DNA of 64,000 bases, taken from the NCBI RefSeq assembly GCF_900110145.1, contig NZ_FOCP01000002.1, forward strand, positions 186,001-250,000. Direction: 5' to 3'. Positions 26,338-34,576 of this stretch are shown in pieces. Made by a program: the position numbers and the translations under genes. How positions within the stretch are numbered: position 1 is the first letter of the stretch; each line of letters opens with the position of its first letter. The notes under the pieces are model-generated. The model had not been told where the DNA came from. It saw only the letters and a program-made list of their open reading frames with translations, and did not search any database. The stretch comes from Nitrosomonas marina (lineage in GTDB: Bacteria > Pseudomonadota > Gammaproteobacteria > Burkholderiales > Nitrosomonadaceae).

Positions 26338-27429
26338 TTAAAAGTTTCCACGAACCAGCTGCGGTGAAAAAATAAACACTTCATCTGAGCGTGGATCGAC
26401 TGTTACCTTGATCCAATGCAATTCTGAATCGCCAAATACTTCCATACGTGTCAGCTTGGGCACCTGTATATTGTCATTCGGACCCGTTGCATCGGCATTT
26501 GCATACCACGGTATTAGACGTGGCCGGTCCACACGGAAAACATGCGAATCACCATGACCGAGCACAACCGGTTTATCGTAATTCAGACTGAGCGCAATCA
26601 GCTTCTCGATAAACGGATTGTAGCCGGCGCGATTACTGTCGTGGAATGGCAGCTCGAATTTTGGATCAGCATGGATCGCAATAAAAATACCGGCAGCTTT
26701 ACTATTCATTGCCATTCTGAATGTCTCTTCCAGCCAGGCAATCGCGGCAGCATTACGCTCGATGAATTCCTGCATTCGATCTCCTCTGGGATTATCAAAG
26801 CTGTCTGCCGGGTCGATACCCGACCACGGATTCAGATTGTTATTGCTCCCGACCACATGTATCGTTGAAACGACAATTTGGTTGGTCATGAACATTCCAT
26901 TTTCCACGTATTTTTCGTAACCGGTCAACGCTGATTGCGTTTGAATCCGGCGCGGTTTCTGCCCCGTGGTCATACCTGGATTCGAAAAAAAGAGCTGCCG
27001 AAGAAAAGCCAGCCGTTGAAGCGGATTCCAGCTGCCGTTGCTGACACGGTGACAATCCGTCCATTCGTTATCACCGGGTGTATAAATCAGCGCCGTGCGG
27101 ATATTTTGCAACTGATCGAATCTGCGTTGCAAACGTTCATTTGTACATTCAGTACCACCGCTTTTGATGTCACCAACATGAATAACGAACCTGACTGCGC
27201 GGTCCTGGTTGATCGCATCGATCATTCTGTCAAAAGCAGCTTCCCTGTCGTCGCCATAAGGACCGTCACCAATTACGGCAAAAGCAAACGGTTTGTCACT
27301 TTGAATAATGGCCGATTCATTGCTCCCGCCAGCCAACACAATGGTTGCGAAAACAAACAAACCGGACATCATGCCGGCACTGGAAACCTGGCACAAACAC
27401 CTGAAAAAAAATTTACACGCCTTAAACAT
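26338..27429 (-). CDS. secreted metallophosphoesterase
   Basis: This 363-residue protein starts with a signal peptide (hydrophobic residues about 18-35, MMSGLFVFATIVLAGGS). The metal-binding motifs of the calcineurin-like superfamily follow: AVIGDGPYGDD in the first position, HVGDIKSGG, TPGDNEWTDC (GDNE instead of GNHD), IHADP and GHGDSHVF. It is predicted to be a periplasmic phosphatase or phosphodiesterase. The substrate is unknown. I use the ATG at 27429 (GGAAG is five bases upstream); the frame also offers a TTG at 27441. It is followed upstream in the DNA by a glycerophosphodiesterase gene on the same strand, which suggests a role in organic phosphate use. Confidence 0.75.
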   Translation of the reverse strand: MFKACKFFFRCLCQVSSAGMMSGLFVFATIVLAGGSNESAIIQSDKPFAFAVIGDGPYGDDREAAFDRMIDAINQDRAVRFVIHVGDIKSGGTECTNERLQRRFDQLQNIRTALIYTPGDNEWTDCHRVSNGSWNPLQRLAFLRQLFFSNPGMTTGQKPRRIQTQSALTGYEKYVENGMFMTNQIVVSTIHVVGSNNNLNPWSGIDPADSFDNPRGDRMQEFIERNAAAIAWLEETFRMAMNSKAAGIFIAIHADPKFELPFHDSNRAGYNPFIEKLIALSLNYDKPVVLGHGDSHVFRVDRPRLIPWYANADATGPNDNIQVPKLTRMEVFGDSELHWIKVTVDPRSDEVFIFSPQLVRGNF

Positions 27430-27509
27430 CGTCGCTTCCAATTAATCCTGGCAATGACAAAGACCAGAGGCGGAGCCGATAAAACCATCCTGCCCTGTCT
27501 TTACAATTA

Positions 27510-28814
27510 TTATTTCAGATTCAAGCAATTAGCATAGTAAGTTACGGTCGCCGGCCAGTCGGAGAAAATACCGAGAATACCGACCTTTTTTGTCAGCACA
27601 TGCAATACATCATACATATCGCCATCATTGTTAATGACACTGCCAGGCTGCGACGGGTTCGGATTTTGCCCGTTCAATGTCTGAAAATACCAGCCCCCGC
27701 CATTATCGAGCGGGCCGTCGCGTTCGAAAGTCCAGGTAATGATACCCAGGCCTGCATCTTTCACCGCTTCGGCATAGCGGGATGGCACCGTTTGGCCATT
27801 CTCGGTTTCCAGCAGCATCCACATCGGTGGTGCTATGATTTGCACGCCATCAATCACCAGTTGTTCCATAGGGGGCGACCAGGTCGCTGGATTGCGGTGG
27901 TCGAAAGCCGGATCATCATAGCGGCCATCCAGATAAACAGCCTGTTTGCCAAAATCCGGCTCGTTCTGAATCCAGTACAAGACATCACCAAGGTTAAAAG
28001 ATTGTGCCCATACTTTTGAAGCGCGCACCCTTGCCTCCTTGTATTCATCGATCATTTTCTGGGCGAAATCTTCCTGGGTGAAACCGTCAAACGGCATCGG
28101 AACACTCGGAGATTTCAGTTCAGGCGTCATTTTTACCCCCAGTTTCTGGAACAAAGCAATACTTTCCTTGTGCGTCAACAGAGTGCCACGTGTGGCGTAC
28201 AGGTCTGTCCTCCAGTCAGCCGTACCTTTCATATAGTCAGCCACACTTGCCGCGCGCGGGTTGGAAGCGTCCATTTTTCCTTTCAGGGTTTTGAAATCTG
28301 CCAGTGTAATATCACTGGTGCAGCAACGTGCACTGGCAGGTGTCACCAGATTTCCGTTCTCATCAAAAGCTGCGGGCTGGAAGGATTCGGAACACTTCTC
28401 AGCCAATGGCGTTTCCAGCATATTGGTAGTGGTATGCAGATCACACTGCGAATGGCGGCAAACCAGCTCCTTATCCTGCGTAAACGTTACATCGCACTCA
28501 ACGATGCCCGCTCCCATTCTTGCAGCGGCCTGATACGATTCCAGCGTATGTTCGGGAAACTGCATCGGTGCACCTCGGTGGCCAATGGAAAAATCAGTGC
28601 GTTTAAACGGACCGGATAAACAGCGCTCCAGCCTGGATTTCAGTTGACCCGGATCCATGTTCTCAACGAGAAAAAACGGACGTGGCCCCAACTGAACTTC
28701 ATACCCACGATCCTTGTTGTAGTGTTTTTCGGATTCATTGTCATCTTCGGCCAGGCTTGCAGTAGACAACGCCAGAACAAGTGCGGCAGCACCTGTCAAA
28801 ATTATGCGCTTCAT
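27510..28814 (-). CDS. secreted glycerophosphodiester phosphodiesterase (GlpQ-like)
   Basis: This 434-residue periplasmic enzyme has a cleavable signal peptide ([18 protein letters not shown], cut near residue 22). The GDPD TIM-barrel core is plain: [19 protein letters not shown] supplies the catalytic His and the metal-binding Glu, [12 protein letters not shown] supplies Glu and Asp, and [14 protein letters not shown] supplies the second catalytic His. It hydrolyses deacylated phospholipids to glycerol 3-phosphate and an alcohol. It is longer than GlpQ of E. coli (about 358 residues), with an insert between the second His and the barrel end. The Shine-Dalgarno GAGGAG is six bases before the ATG. 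Confidence 0.88.
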   Translation of the reverse strand: MKRIILTGAAALVLALSTASLAEDDNESEKHYNKDRGYEVQLGPRPFFLVENMDPGQLKSRLERCLSGPFKRTDFSIGHRGAPMQFPEHTLESYQAAARMGAGIVECDVTFTQDKELVCRHSQCDLHTTTNMLETPLAEKCSESFQPAAFDENGNLVTPASARCCTSDITLADFKTLKGKMDASNPRAASVADYMKGTADWRTDLYATRGTLLTHKESIALFQKLGVKMTPELKSPSVPMPFDGFTQEDFAQKMIDEYKEARVRASKVWAQSFNLGDVLYWIQNEPDFGKQAVYLDGRYDDPAFDHRNPATWSPPMEQLVIDGVQIIAPPMWMLLETENGQTVPSRYAEAVKDAGLGIITWTFERDGPLDNGGGWYFQTLNGQNPNPSQPGSVINNDGDMYDVLHVLTKKVGILGIFSDWPATVTYYANCLNLK

Positions 28815-29463
28815 GATTCACTCCTCTGGTGATGATGTTGTGTTGATTGGATGCACCGGGGCGATAGACACGACACAATCTCTCGACCGATGGAGTGTTG
28901 ACGCTCCATAGGTCGACCCGGACAGTTTCCCATGCTTACGAGTGAATATTTCTGTTTTATGCCTATTGTATGAAACTTTGATGGCCTTGGGATGGGTCGT
29001 TGGTCTGCCTGATGCTAATTGCTTGAATTATTTAAAATACTCTCTTTTGATATGCGCCAGATTGCTAGCATTGCTCGACTGGATCCCTTATTCATTTCAC
29101 TGGCAATCCAATGCAGTAATACCTGACTCGGTCAGAAGGCAAGGCTAAGCTGGGTTGTTCGCAGAACAATTTACTATTATTGCGACCTACCTGATGATAA
29201 TTAGTCAAAAATCCGGCCACTATTCTGATCACACCGCTATATAACAATTCCGCGCATCCGGCTCGTCGGCAAATCTCAGTATTAAAGATATGACAACGAG
29301 TGCAAGGCCGGCAATGTACTCGATCAAGCCATGCAGTTAAAAGCCAGCAATTTGAAAACACCCAGAGAAAAATCCGATATCCGCGTAACCGCCAGATGAA
29401 CGCCGGCCTGTACATAAGCAATGTATGGTGGAAGTCTGATTCCGGCGAACTCTGACGAAAAAA
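28815..29463. other. intergenic region, 649 bases
   Basis: No gene was recognised between the glycerophosphodiesterase and the Crp/Fnr-type gene. The part near 28815-28990 is the leader and promoter side of the phosphodiesterase gene and holds the hairpin at 28883-28916. The remaining 450 bases show only short, unconvincing frames, and may be the remains of a lost gene. Confidence 0.4.
28883..28916 (-). promoter_or_regulatory. hairpin in the glycerophosphodiesterase leader
   Basis: TCGACC-g-ATGGAG (28883-28895) pairs with CTCCAT-a-GGTCGA (28904-28916), giving 12 base pairs with one internal mismatch and an 8-base loop. It lies about 70 bases before the start codon. It has no U-tract, so it is more likely a leader structure or operator than a terminator. 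Confidence 0.4.
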
Positions 29464-30165
29464 TCAGTCCCTATCGAAAGTATCGCTGGCAAAGGCACTG
29501 TCGTTAATGCAGATCTGCTCCCGGGTATAATCAAGCAGACCTCGATTCCTGAAATCGTTCATGATTGTACTGACTACAGAACGGCTGGCGCCAACGAGGT
29601 CAGCCAGCTCCTGCTGGGTCAGAAAAATTTCCAGAGAAAAACCGTGTGTACAGCGCGTGCTGAAAAGCTGCGCCAGATCCAGCAGCGTTGCAACCACTCT
29701 CTGCTCTACAGGTTGTGTCAAAATCATGCGTAATTTGTGCTCGATCCTGCGTTGCCGGGCATAAATCGATTCGAAAACCAGCAATGACAGATTGGGTCGA
29801 TCAATTATGAGTTGTCTGAAATCCTTACGCCCGATACAGCAGCAGGTCACGTCCCCCAGTGCTTGCGCGCTTTCCTCAGCCATGAGTTCGTCAGCATCGT
29901 GTTGCAGGCGTCCAATGATGTCACCCTGCCTGAGCAACGCAAGCGTCAGCTCGCTACCCTGTTTTGTCAGATACGATAATTTGACAATACCTTTTCGTAT
30001 CCAGAAAAAATCTGTGTCGCGATCTCCCTGCCGGTAAAGAAAATGCTTGTCGGGAATTTCTACTTCCCGAATGTCGGCGTAGATTTTTTTCCATTCATCC
30101 AGATTCTGTTCGAAGACTGAATTCAGGGACTGGGTCAGTGTATCGCTGCAACGGTTAGATGGCAT
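29464..30165 (-). CDS. Crp/Fnr-family transcription regulator
   Basis: This 233-residue regulator has an N-terminal cyclic-nucleotide-binding-type beta-roll (about residues 25-120; HFLYRQGDRDTDFFWIRKG, LALLRQGDIIG), a dimerisation helix and a C-terminal winged HTH with recognition helix in FLTQQELADLVGASRSVVSTIM. It has no Fe-S cysteine set at the N terminus, so it is not an Fnr-type oxygen sensor. The R-x-S pair that binds cAMP in true CRP is not evident. I use the ATG at 30165; a TTG at 30210 is in frame. It stands alone. A perfect TGTGA-N6-TCACA site exists in the window at 63406-63421, but no link is proven. Confidence 0.82.
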   Translation of the reverse strand: MPSNRCSDTLTQSLNSVFEQNLDEWKKIYADIREVEIPDKHFLYRQGDRDTDFFWIRKGIVKLSYLTKQGSELTLALLRQGDIIGRLQHDADELMAEESAQALGDVTCCCIGRKDFRQLIIDRPNLSLLVFESIYARQRRIEHKLRMILTQPVEQRVVATLLDLAQLFSTRCTHGFSLEIFLTQQELADLVGASRSVVSTIMNDFRNRGLLDYTREQICINDSAFASDTFDRD

Positions 30166-30665
30166 CAGTAAAACAGTAGTATTTGTCGGTCTTTTATTTT
30201 CCTGCAACAAGGCCTGAAAATTATAAACCGTTATGCCTGAAATAGAAATTCAGGGTCTCAGATGTATTATTACCCCGAAGACTTGTGGTTGACTGGATCA
30301 TCTGGAGCAATCAAACAGAAACCGATTGCACGCTGTATCCGATACGAGCAACTGAATTATCCGTAGCTACACCCACCAGCTTACGTTGTTTTGGAAGCAT
30401 ACGCGCATTCACCCAGCTCTGGCAATCCAACAATTATTAAAATCCAGTTACATTTTTATTAAAAATGAAGTTGGCCTGAACGAATGGTATGATGGCAGAG
30501 TCACAGTTACCCGATGTTGTATGTTCTGCCGTGAGTATGCAGTCGAGCGCATCCACTCAAGAGCACTATCTGAAAATCCGAATATGGTAAGAGAATAGAT
30601 ATTTTTATCGACAAAACCATGTTGGCCATTCAAGCGCGCTACAACAAATATAATTTAATCACAGC
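30166..30665. other. divergent intergenic region, 500 bases
   Basis: This region separates the Crp/Fnr gene from the M14-type gene on the opposite strand. It must hold both promoters. Only short frames without ribosome sites are seen, and no clear operator. Confidence 0.4.
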
Positions 30666-31688
30666 ATGGCCTACTCAACATCCATAGAAATACCCGAACT
30701 GCAACAAATTGAGACACTGATTAAATGGAGCGACAAAAAACACTTATCCAGCAGAGTGCTCGGACATATTCCCTGCCAGAATGATCTGTTACCGATTTAT
30801 GCGCTGACCCTCGGCAATCAGGTTCAGGATGTGCCCTGTGTCACGTTTGTAGCCGGTGTACATGGGTTGGAGCGCATTGGTACTCAGGTTGTGGTCTCCT
30901 TTATGGAGGGGCTGCTCGAGCGTCTCGACTGGGATCAGGTCGCTGTTGATCTATTGCAAAGAGTGCGTATCCACATACTGCCGCTCATCAATCCCGTCGG
31001 CATGTACAACAATACGCGTTCCAACGGGCAGGGTGTCGATCTGATGCGCAACGCTCCGATTGACAGCCATGAAAAAACCATCTGGCTTGGCGGCGGACAC
31101 AGGATATCACCGTTATTGCCATGGTATCGGGGAAAAGCAGGCAAACCCATGCAACCGGAGGCACAGGCACTGTGTGATTTTATTATTCGGGAAGTATTTC
31201 CGGCACCGTTCAGTATTGTACTCGACTGTCACTCCGGCTTCGGTTTTCGCAACCAGATCTGGTTTCCTTATGCTCGCAGCAAGCTTGAACCAATCAAGCA
31301 CATCAGTGAAATCTACTATCTGCGCAAGCTGTTTATGCATGCCTATCCGCATCAGGAATACCTGTTTGAACCGCAATCGCAACATTATCTGGTTCATGGC
31401 GATTTATGGGACTTCCTTTATCTGCAATCACTAGAGCGCGGCAATATTTTTCTGCCGCTGACGCTGGAAATGGGTTCTTGGCGCTGGGTGCGCAAGAATC
31501 CACTGCAAATCAGGCAATTGTTGGGACTTTTCCATCCGATGAAACCGCACCGCCTCAGAAGAGTGTTACGCAGCCACCTGATTCTGCTGGATTTTCTATT
31601 GCATGCTACATTATCCTATCAAAACTGGATTCATAAAAGCCAGACACCGGAAATGGAAAAACTGGCGCTGTCTCTCTGGTATCCCTGA
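30666..31688 (+). CDS. M14-type zinc carboxypeptidase-like protein (DUF2817-like)
   Basis: This 340-residue protein has the M14 metallopeptidase layout. The first zinc pair is H-x-x-E in VAGVHGLERIG, the NPVGMYNNTRSN segment is the counterpart of the substrate-binding N-P-D/V-G box with Arg, and the third zinc ligand lies in VLDCHSGFGFRN. A likely catalytic Glu is in LTLEMGSWRW. No signal peptide is present, so it acts in the cytosol. Related proteins include succinylglutamate desuccinylase-like enzymes; the substrate is not predictable. The TGA stop shares a base with the next gene's ATG (TGATG), so the two are coupled. Confidence 0.75.
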   Translation: MAYSTSIEIPELQQIETLIKWSDKKHLSSRVLGHIPCQNDLLPIYALTLGNQVQDVPCVTFVAGVHGLERIGTQVVVSFMEGLLERLDWDQVAVDLLQRVRIHILPLINPVGMYNNTRSNGQGVDLMRNAPIDSHEKTIWLGGGHRISPLLPWYRGKAGKPMQPEAQALCDFIIREVFPAPFSIVLDCHSGFGFRNQIWFPYARSKLEPIKHISEIYYLRKLFMHAYPHQEYLFEPQSQHYLVHGDLWDFLYLQSLERGNIFLPLTLEMGSWRWVRKNPLQIRQLLGLFHPMKPHRLRRVLRSHLILLDFLLHATLSYQNWIHKSQTPEMEKLALSLWYP

Positions 31689-32452
31689 TGCAAACGCCAC
31701 AGTTTGTATTAATTCGCGGCCTGTTGCGTGACGCCAGACACTGGGGCGAGTTCAAACATGTACTGCAAAGAAGATTCCCCCGAGCACGCATCCTGACGCC
31801 AGACATACCGGGTAACGGCAAACTGAATCATCTGACAAGCCCAAAAACGATTGCTGACATGACCGAAGCGCTGCGCGGGCAAATAGGGCAGCAGCAGGGC
31901 CTCAGATTAATCGCGATATCCATGGGCGGCATGATCGCCATTGACTGGATGACGCGCTATCCGGATGAAGTGCGTTCCGCTGTCCTGATCAACACCAGCC
32001 TCAAAAATTTTTCACCATTTTATCATCGCCTGCGCTGGACGGCTTATCCGCGCGTTGCCAAGATGATTCTGACAGCCATACTGCAAAAAAAAATAGACAT
32101 TGAGGCTGATATTCTGGCGCTTACATCCAATTGTCATGGTGGAGACCAGAAACTTCTGTCATGCTGGCAGCGATGGCAGCAACAGCACCCTGTCTCATTG
32201 TCGAACGCAATCCATCAGTGTCTTGCTGCAGCCAGTTTTACCAACCTATTGCGACTGAACCGGCCTGTCCTCGTGATCACCAGTATGGCGGACCGCCTGG
32301 TCGACTATCACTGCAGCGCCCGACTGGCACGGGTATTGCAAACCGATTACGTGCAGCATGCGACGGCTGGTCACGATCTGCCGCTGGACGAACCCGAATG
32401 GCTGGTGAACGCCATCGGTGCATGGCTGCATTCTCACAAGGCCGACCGATAA
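31688..32452 (+). CDS. alpha/beta hydrolase
   Basis: This 254-residue hydrolase has an oxyanion region in FVLIRGLLRDARHW, the nucleophile elbow AISMGGMIAIDW (S-M-G-G about residue 79), a late Asp in TSMADRLVDY and a catalytic His in TAGHDLPLDEPEW. This layout matches small esterases and lipases of the alpha/beta fold. It is translationally coupled to the M14-like gene upstream. After its stop, 180 bases lead to the Pho-box-controlled olsF gene. Confidence 0.78.
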   Translation: MQTPQFVLIRGLLRDARHWGEFKHVLQRRFPRARILTPDIPGNGKLNHLTSPKTIADMTEALRGQIGQQQGLRLIAISMGGMIAIDWMTRYPDEVRSAVLINTSLKNFSPFYHRLRWTAYPRVAKMILTAILQKKIDIEADILALTSNCHGGDQKLLSCWQRWQQQHPVSLSNAIHQCLAAASFTNLLRLNRPVLVITSMADRLVDYHCSARLARVLQTDYVQHATAGHDLPLDEPEWLVNAIGAWLHSHKADR

Positions 32453-32625
32453 ATCAATTTCTACGACGCAGATTAACAAAATACATACCGCCATAACCCA
32501 TCCAATAGCGCACGCTGCCGATTTGCGGTATGCATAATGTAGAGACCAATCATACGCTGCCTGTTGCCCAAGCGGACATGCGGAACGAAATAACATTGTA
32601 CTGCAAGGTCACCATAGACTGTTAA

Positions 32626-32643
32626 ACGTCATTGTAATGTCAT
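32626..32643 (+). promoter_or_regulatory. PhoB box and -10 element of olsF
   Basis: The site reads ACGTCATTGTAATGTCAT. The half-sites CGTCAT (32627-32632) and TGTCAT (32638-32643) are 11 bp apart and match the Pho box in 11 of 12 key positions. A near-consensus -10, TATACT, lies at 32652-32657, eight bases after the box. Transcription would begin near 32664. The box overlaps the first codons of a longer frame starting at 32637, which rules that start out. Confidence 0.85.
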
Positions 32644-32693
32644 ATTTTTTCTATACTGTACCGATCATTCACATTTTGCCGGAGAACGGAGAC

Positions 32694-34451
32694 ATGCTTG
32701 ATGTCGATGCTTTATTGAATGATTATTTCCAACATGCGGGCGAACAGCATGACAGGCCTTTCATCAAAAAGGCATCATTCATCCTTAAGAAGTTGTTTCA
32801 CCAGAATGAGATCAATGAGTTTATAAAAACGCACCAGCATCTGGAAGGACTGGAGTTCAACGACGCCGTACTTGAGCATTTTAACTTTACCTATCAGGTT
32901 TCAAATAAGGACCGCGCCCGTATTCCTGACCAGGGCCGCGTATTAATCGTTGCCAATCATCCCCTGGGTTCACTGGACGGACTTGCGCTGCTCAAGCTGG
33001 TGTCGGAGGTCAGGACCGACGTCAGGGTGGTCGCAACCACACTGCTCGATTGCATTGAACCGTTGAAAAGCCTTTTCCTGTCTGTCGACAATCTCTCACG
33101 GTATGGAAATACACGTGACCAGATTGACCAGATTGTCGAAGCGCTTGAATCAGATCAGGCCGTGATCATGTTTCCGACCGGCGAAGTATCGCGTATTCGT
33201 CCCAGTGGAATCCGCGACGGCAAATGGAAATCCGGTTTTCTGGCATTGGCCAGGAAAACGCGCAGTCCCATTCTGCCGGTTTTTATCGGTGGTAAGAATT
33301 CAACGCTATTTTACGGTTTATCGAGTATCTACAGGCCACTCGGCACGATGATGCTGGTCAATGAAATGTTCAATCAGAAAGACCATGAAATATCATTTCG
33401 AATAGGTAATCCCATACCGTGGAATTCCATTGCAGCTATGGACCTCCCCAAAAAAGCGCTTGCCAAGTTAATGCGCAAACAGGTTTATCTGTTGGGAAAA
33501 AAGAAGAAAAAGGATCTGTTCAATCCGGTTGAAAATATCGTGCATCCGGCAAAAACAAAACTTATTCGCAAAGAACTCAAGGCTTCTCAGCTGATTGGCG
33601 AAACCCAGGATGGCAAGCATATTTATCTGTTCGATTACATACCGAATTCCAGCGTAATGCGTGAAATCGGCCGCCTACGCGAACTGTCCTTCCGGCAGGT
33701 ACAGGAAGGTACGGGAAACGCACTTGACATCGACAGCTATGACCGTTACTACCGTCACCTGATTCTATGGGATGAGGACGAATTGGAAATCATCGGCTCC
33801 TATCGTATTGGCGAAGCCGGTGAAATTCTGCGTGAATACGGACAAAAAGGTCTATACACGAACAGTCTGTTTAAATTTGACGAAGCATTCATGCCTTACC
33901 TCGAAAATGGTATAGAACTGGGACGCAGTTTTATTCAGCCCCGGTATCAGGGAAAGCGCAGCCTCGACTATCTCTGGTATGGTATCGGCGCTTATCTGCA
34001 TCAGCACCCTGAAGTCCAGTATCTGTTTGGTCCCGTATCAATGAGCAATTCATGGCCTGAACCAGCACAACAAATTATCGCGGATTTTTACAGCACACTT
34101 TTCAGCTGTGAAAAAACACTCGTCGAACCGAGACTGCCATTCCAATTTGACACAACTGACGGTTTCTCCAGGTTGAGCACCATCACCAGTGAAACCGAGT
34201 ACAAGCAGGCCTATGCTCAACTCAAGAACAAAATGGACGTGTTCGGTGTTAAAGTCCCTGTATTATATAAACAGTATGTCGAGCTGTGCCGGCCCAATGG
34301 CTGCAAGTTCCTGGGATTTAATATCGATCCGAAATTTTCAAATTGTGTGGATGCATTGATTCTGGTACAGATAAACGCTATCAAGGAAAAAAAATTCCAG
34401 CGTTATATCGAAAGCCACGACCAGATTTTACAAAAACTGAATTCTGCTTAG
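32694..34451 (+). CDS. olsF: bifunctional ornithine lipid synthase OlsF
   Basis: This 585-residue two-domain acyltransferase is predicted to make phosphorus-free ornithine lipid. Residues about 60-280 form a PlsC-type domain with the NHPLGSLDG box (His89) and the acceptor-binding FPTGEVSR motif near 160. Residues about 300-460 form an OlsB-like, hemolysin-type GNAT domain (RLRELSFRQVQEGTG, IELGRSFIQPRYQGKRSLDYLWYGIG). OlsF is the known fusion of O- and N-acyltransferase, induced by phosphate limitation in Serratia and found in Bacteroidetes. I start at the ATG at 32694, which has GGAG upstream and lies 30 bases after the predicted transcription start. The PhoB box at 32626-32643 supports the assignment. 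Confidence 0.85.
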   Translation: MLDVDALLNDYFQHAGEQHDRPFIKKASFILKKLFHQNEINEFIKTHQHLEGLEFNDAVLEHFNFTYQVSNKDRARIPDQGRVLIVANHPLGSLDGLALLKLVSEVRTDVRVVATTLLDCIEPLKSLFLSVDNLSRYGNTRDQIDQIVEALESDQAVIMFPTGEVSRIRPSGIRDGKWKSGFLALARKTRSPILPVFIGGKNSTLFYGLSSIYRPLGTMMLVNEMFNQKDHEISFRIGNPIPWNSIAAMDLPKKALAKLMRKQVYLLGKKKKKDLFNPVENIVHPAKTKLIRKELKASQLIGETQDGKHIYLFDYIPNSSVMREIGRLRELSFRQVQEGTGNALDIDSYDRYYRHLILWDEDELEIIGSYRIGEAGEILREYGQKGLYTNSLFKFDEAFMPYLENGIELGRSFIQPRYQGKRSLDYLWYGIGAYLHQHPEVQYLFGPVSMSNSWPEPAQQIIADFYSTLFSCEKTLVEPRLPFQFDTTDGFSRLSTITSETEYKQAYAQLKNKMDVFGVKVPVLYKQYVELCRPNGCKFLGFNIDPKFSNCVDALILVQINAIKEKKFQRYIESHDQILQKLNSA

Positions 34452-34481
34452 ATCTGGAAACAGGTTAAACATCTCTCTCCC

Positions 34482-34535
34482 TGAATAGACAAAAAAAGCG
34501 GACACTGACTCTCCCTTCGCTTTTCTGTCTATTCA
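34482..34535. terminator. shared terminator between olsF and glgX
   Basis: TGAATAGACA (34482-34491) pairs perfectly with TGTCTATTCA (34526-34535). An inner AAAAGCG/CGCTTTT pairing lengthens the stem. It lies between the convergent olsF and glgX genes and can serve both. Confidence 0.7.
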
Positions 34536-34576
34536 ACTTTTATCAATGAAATCTACTGACGCGCTGCAACAATCTG

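Noticed and set aside
27454..27459. Single PhoB half-site upstream of the secreted metallophosphoesterase
   Set aside because: One TGTCAT is present on the minus strand, but no second half-site lies at 11 bp.
28970..28986. Possible PhoB-like pair upstream of the glycerophosphodiesterase
   Set aside because: GGCCAT and TTTCAT are at 11 bp, but one half-site matches only four of six positions and it lies 156 bases from the start.
28942..29148. 68-codon frame on the plus strand
   Set aside because: No ribosome site or family match; intergenic and possibly a relic.
32637..32693. Upstream extension of the olsF frame
   Set aside because: The PhoB box and -10 cover this stretch, and the better ribosome site precedes the ATG at 32694.
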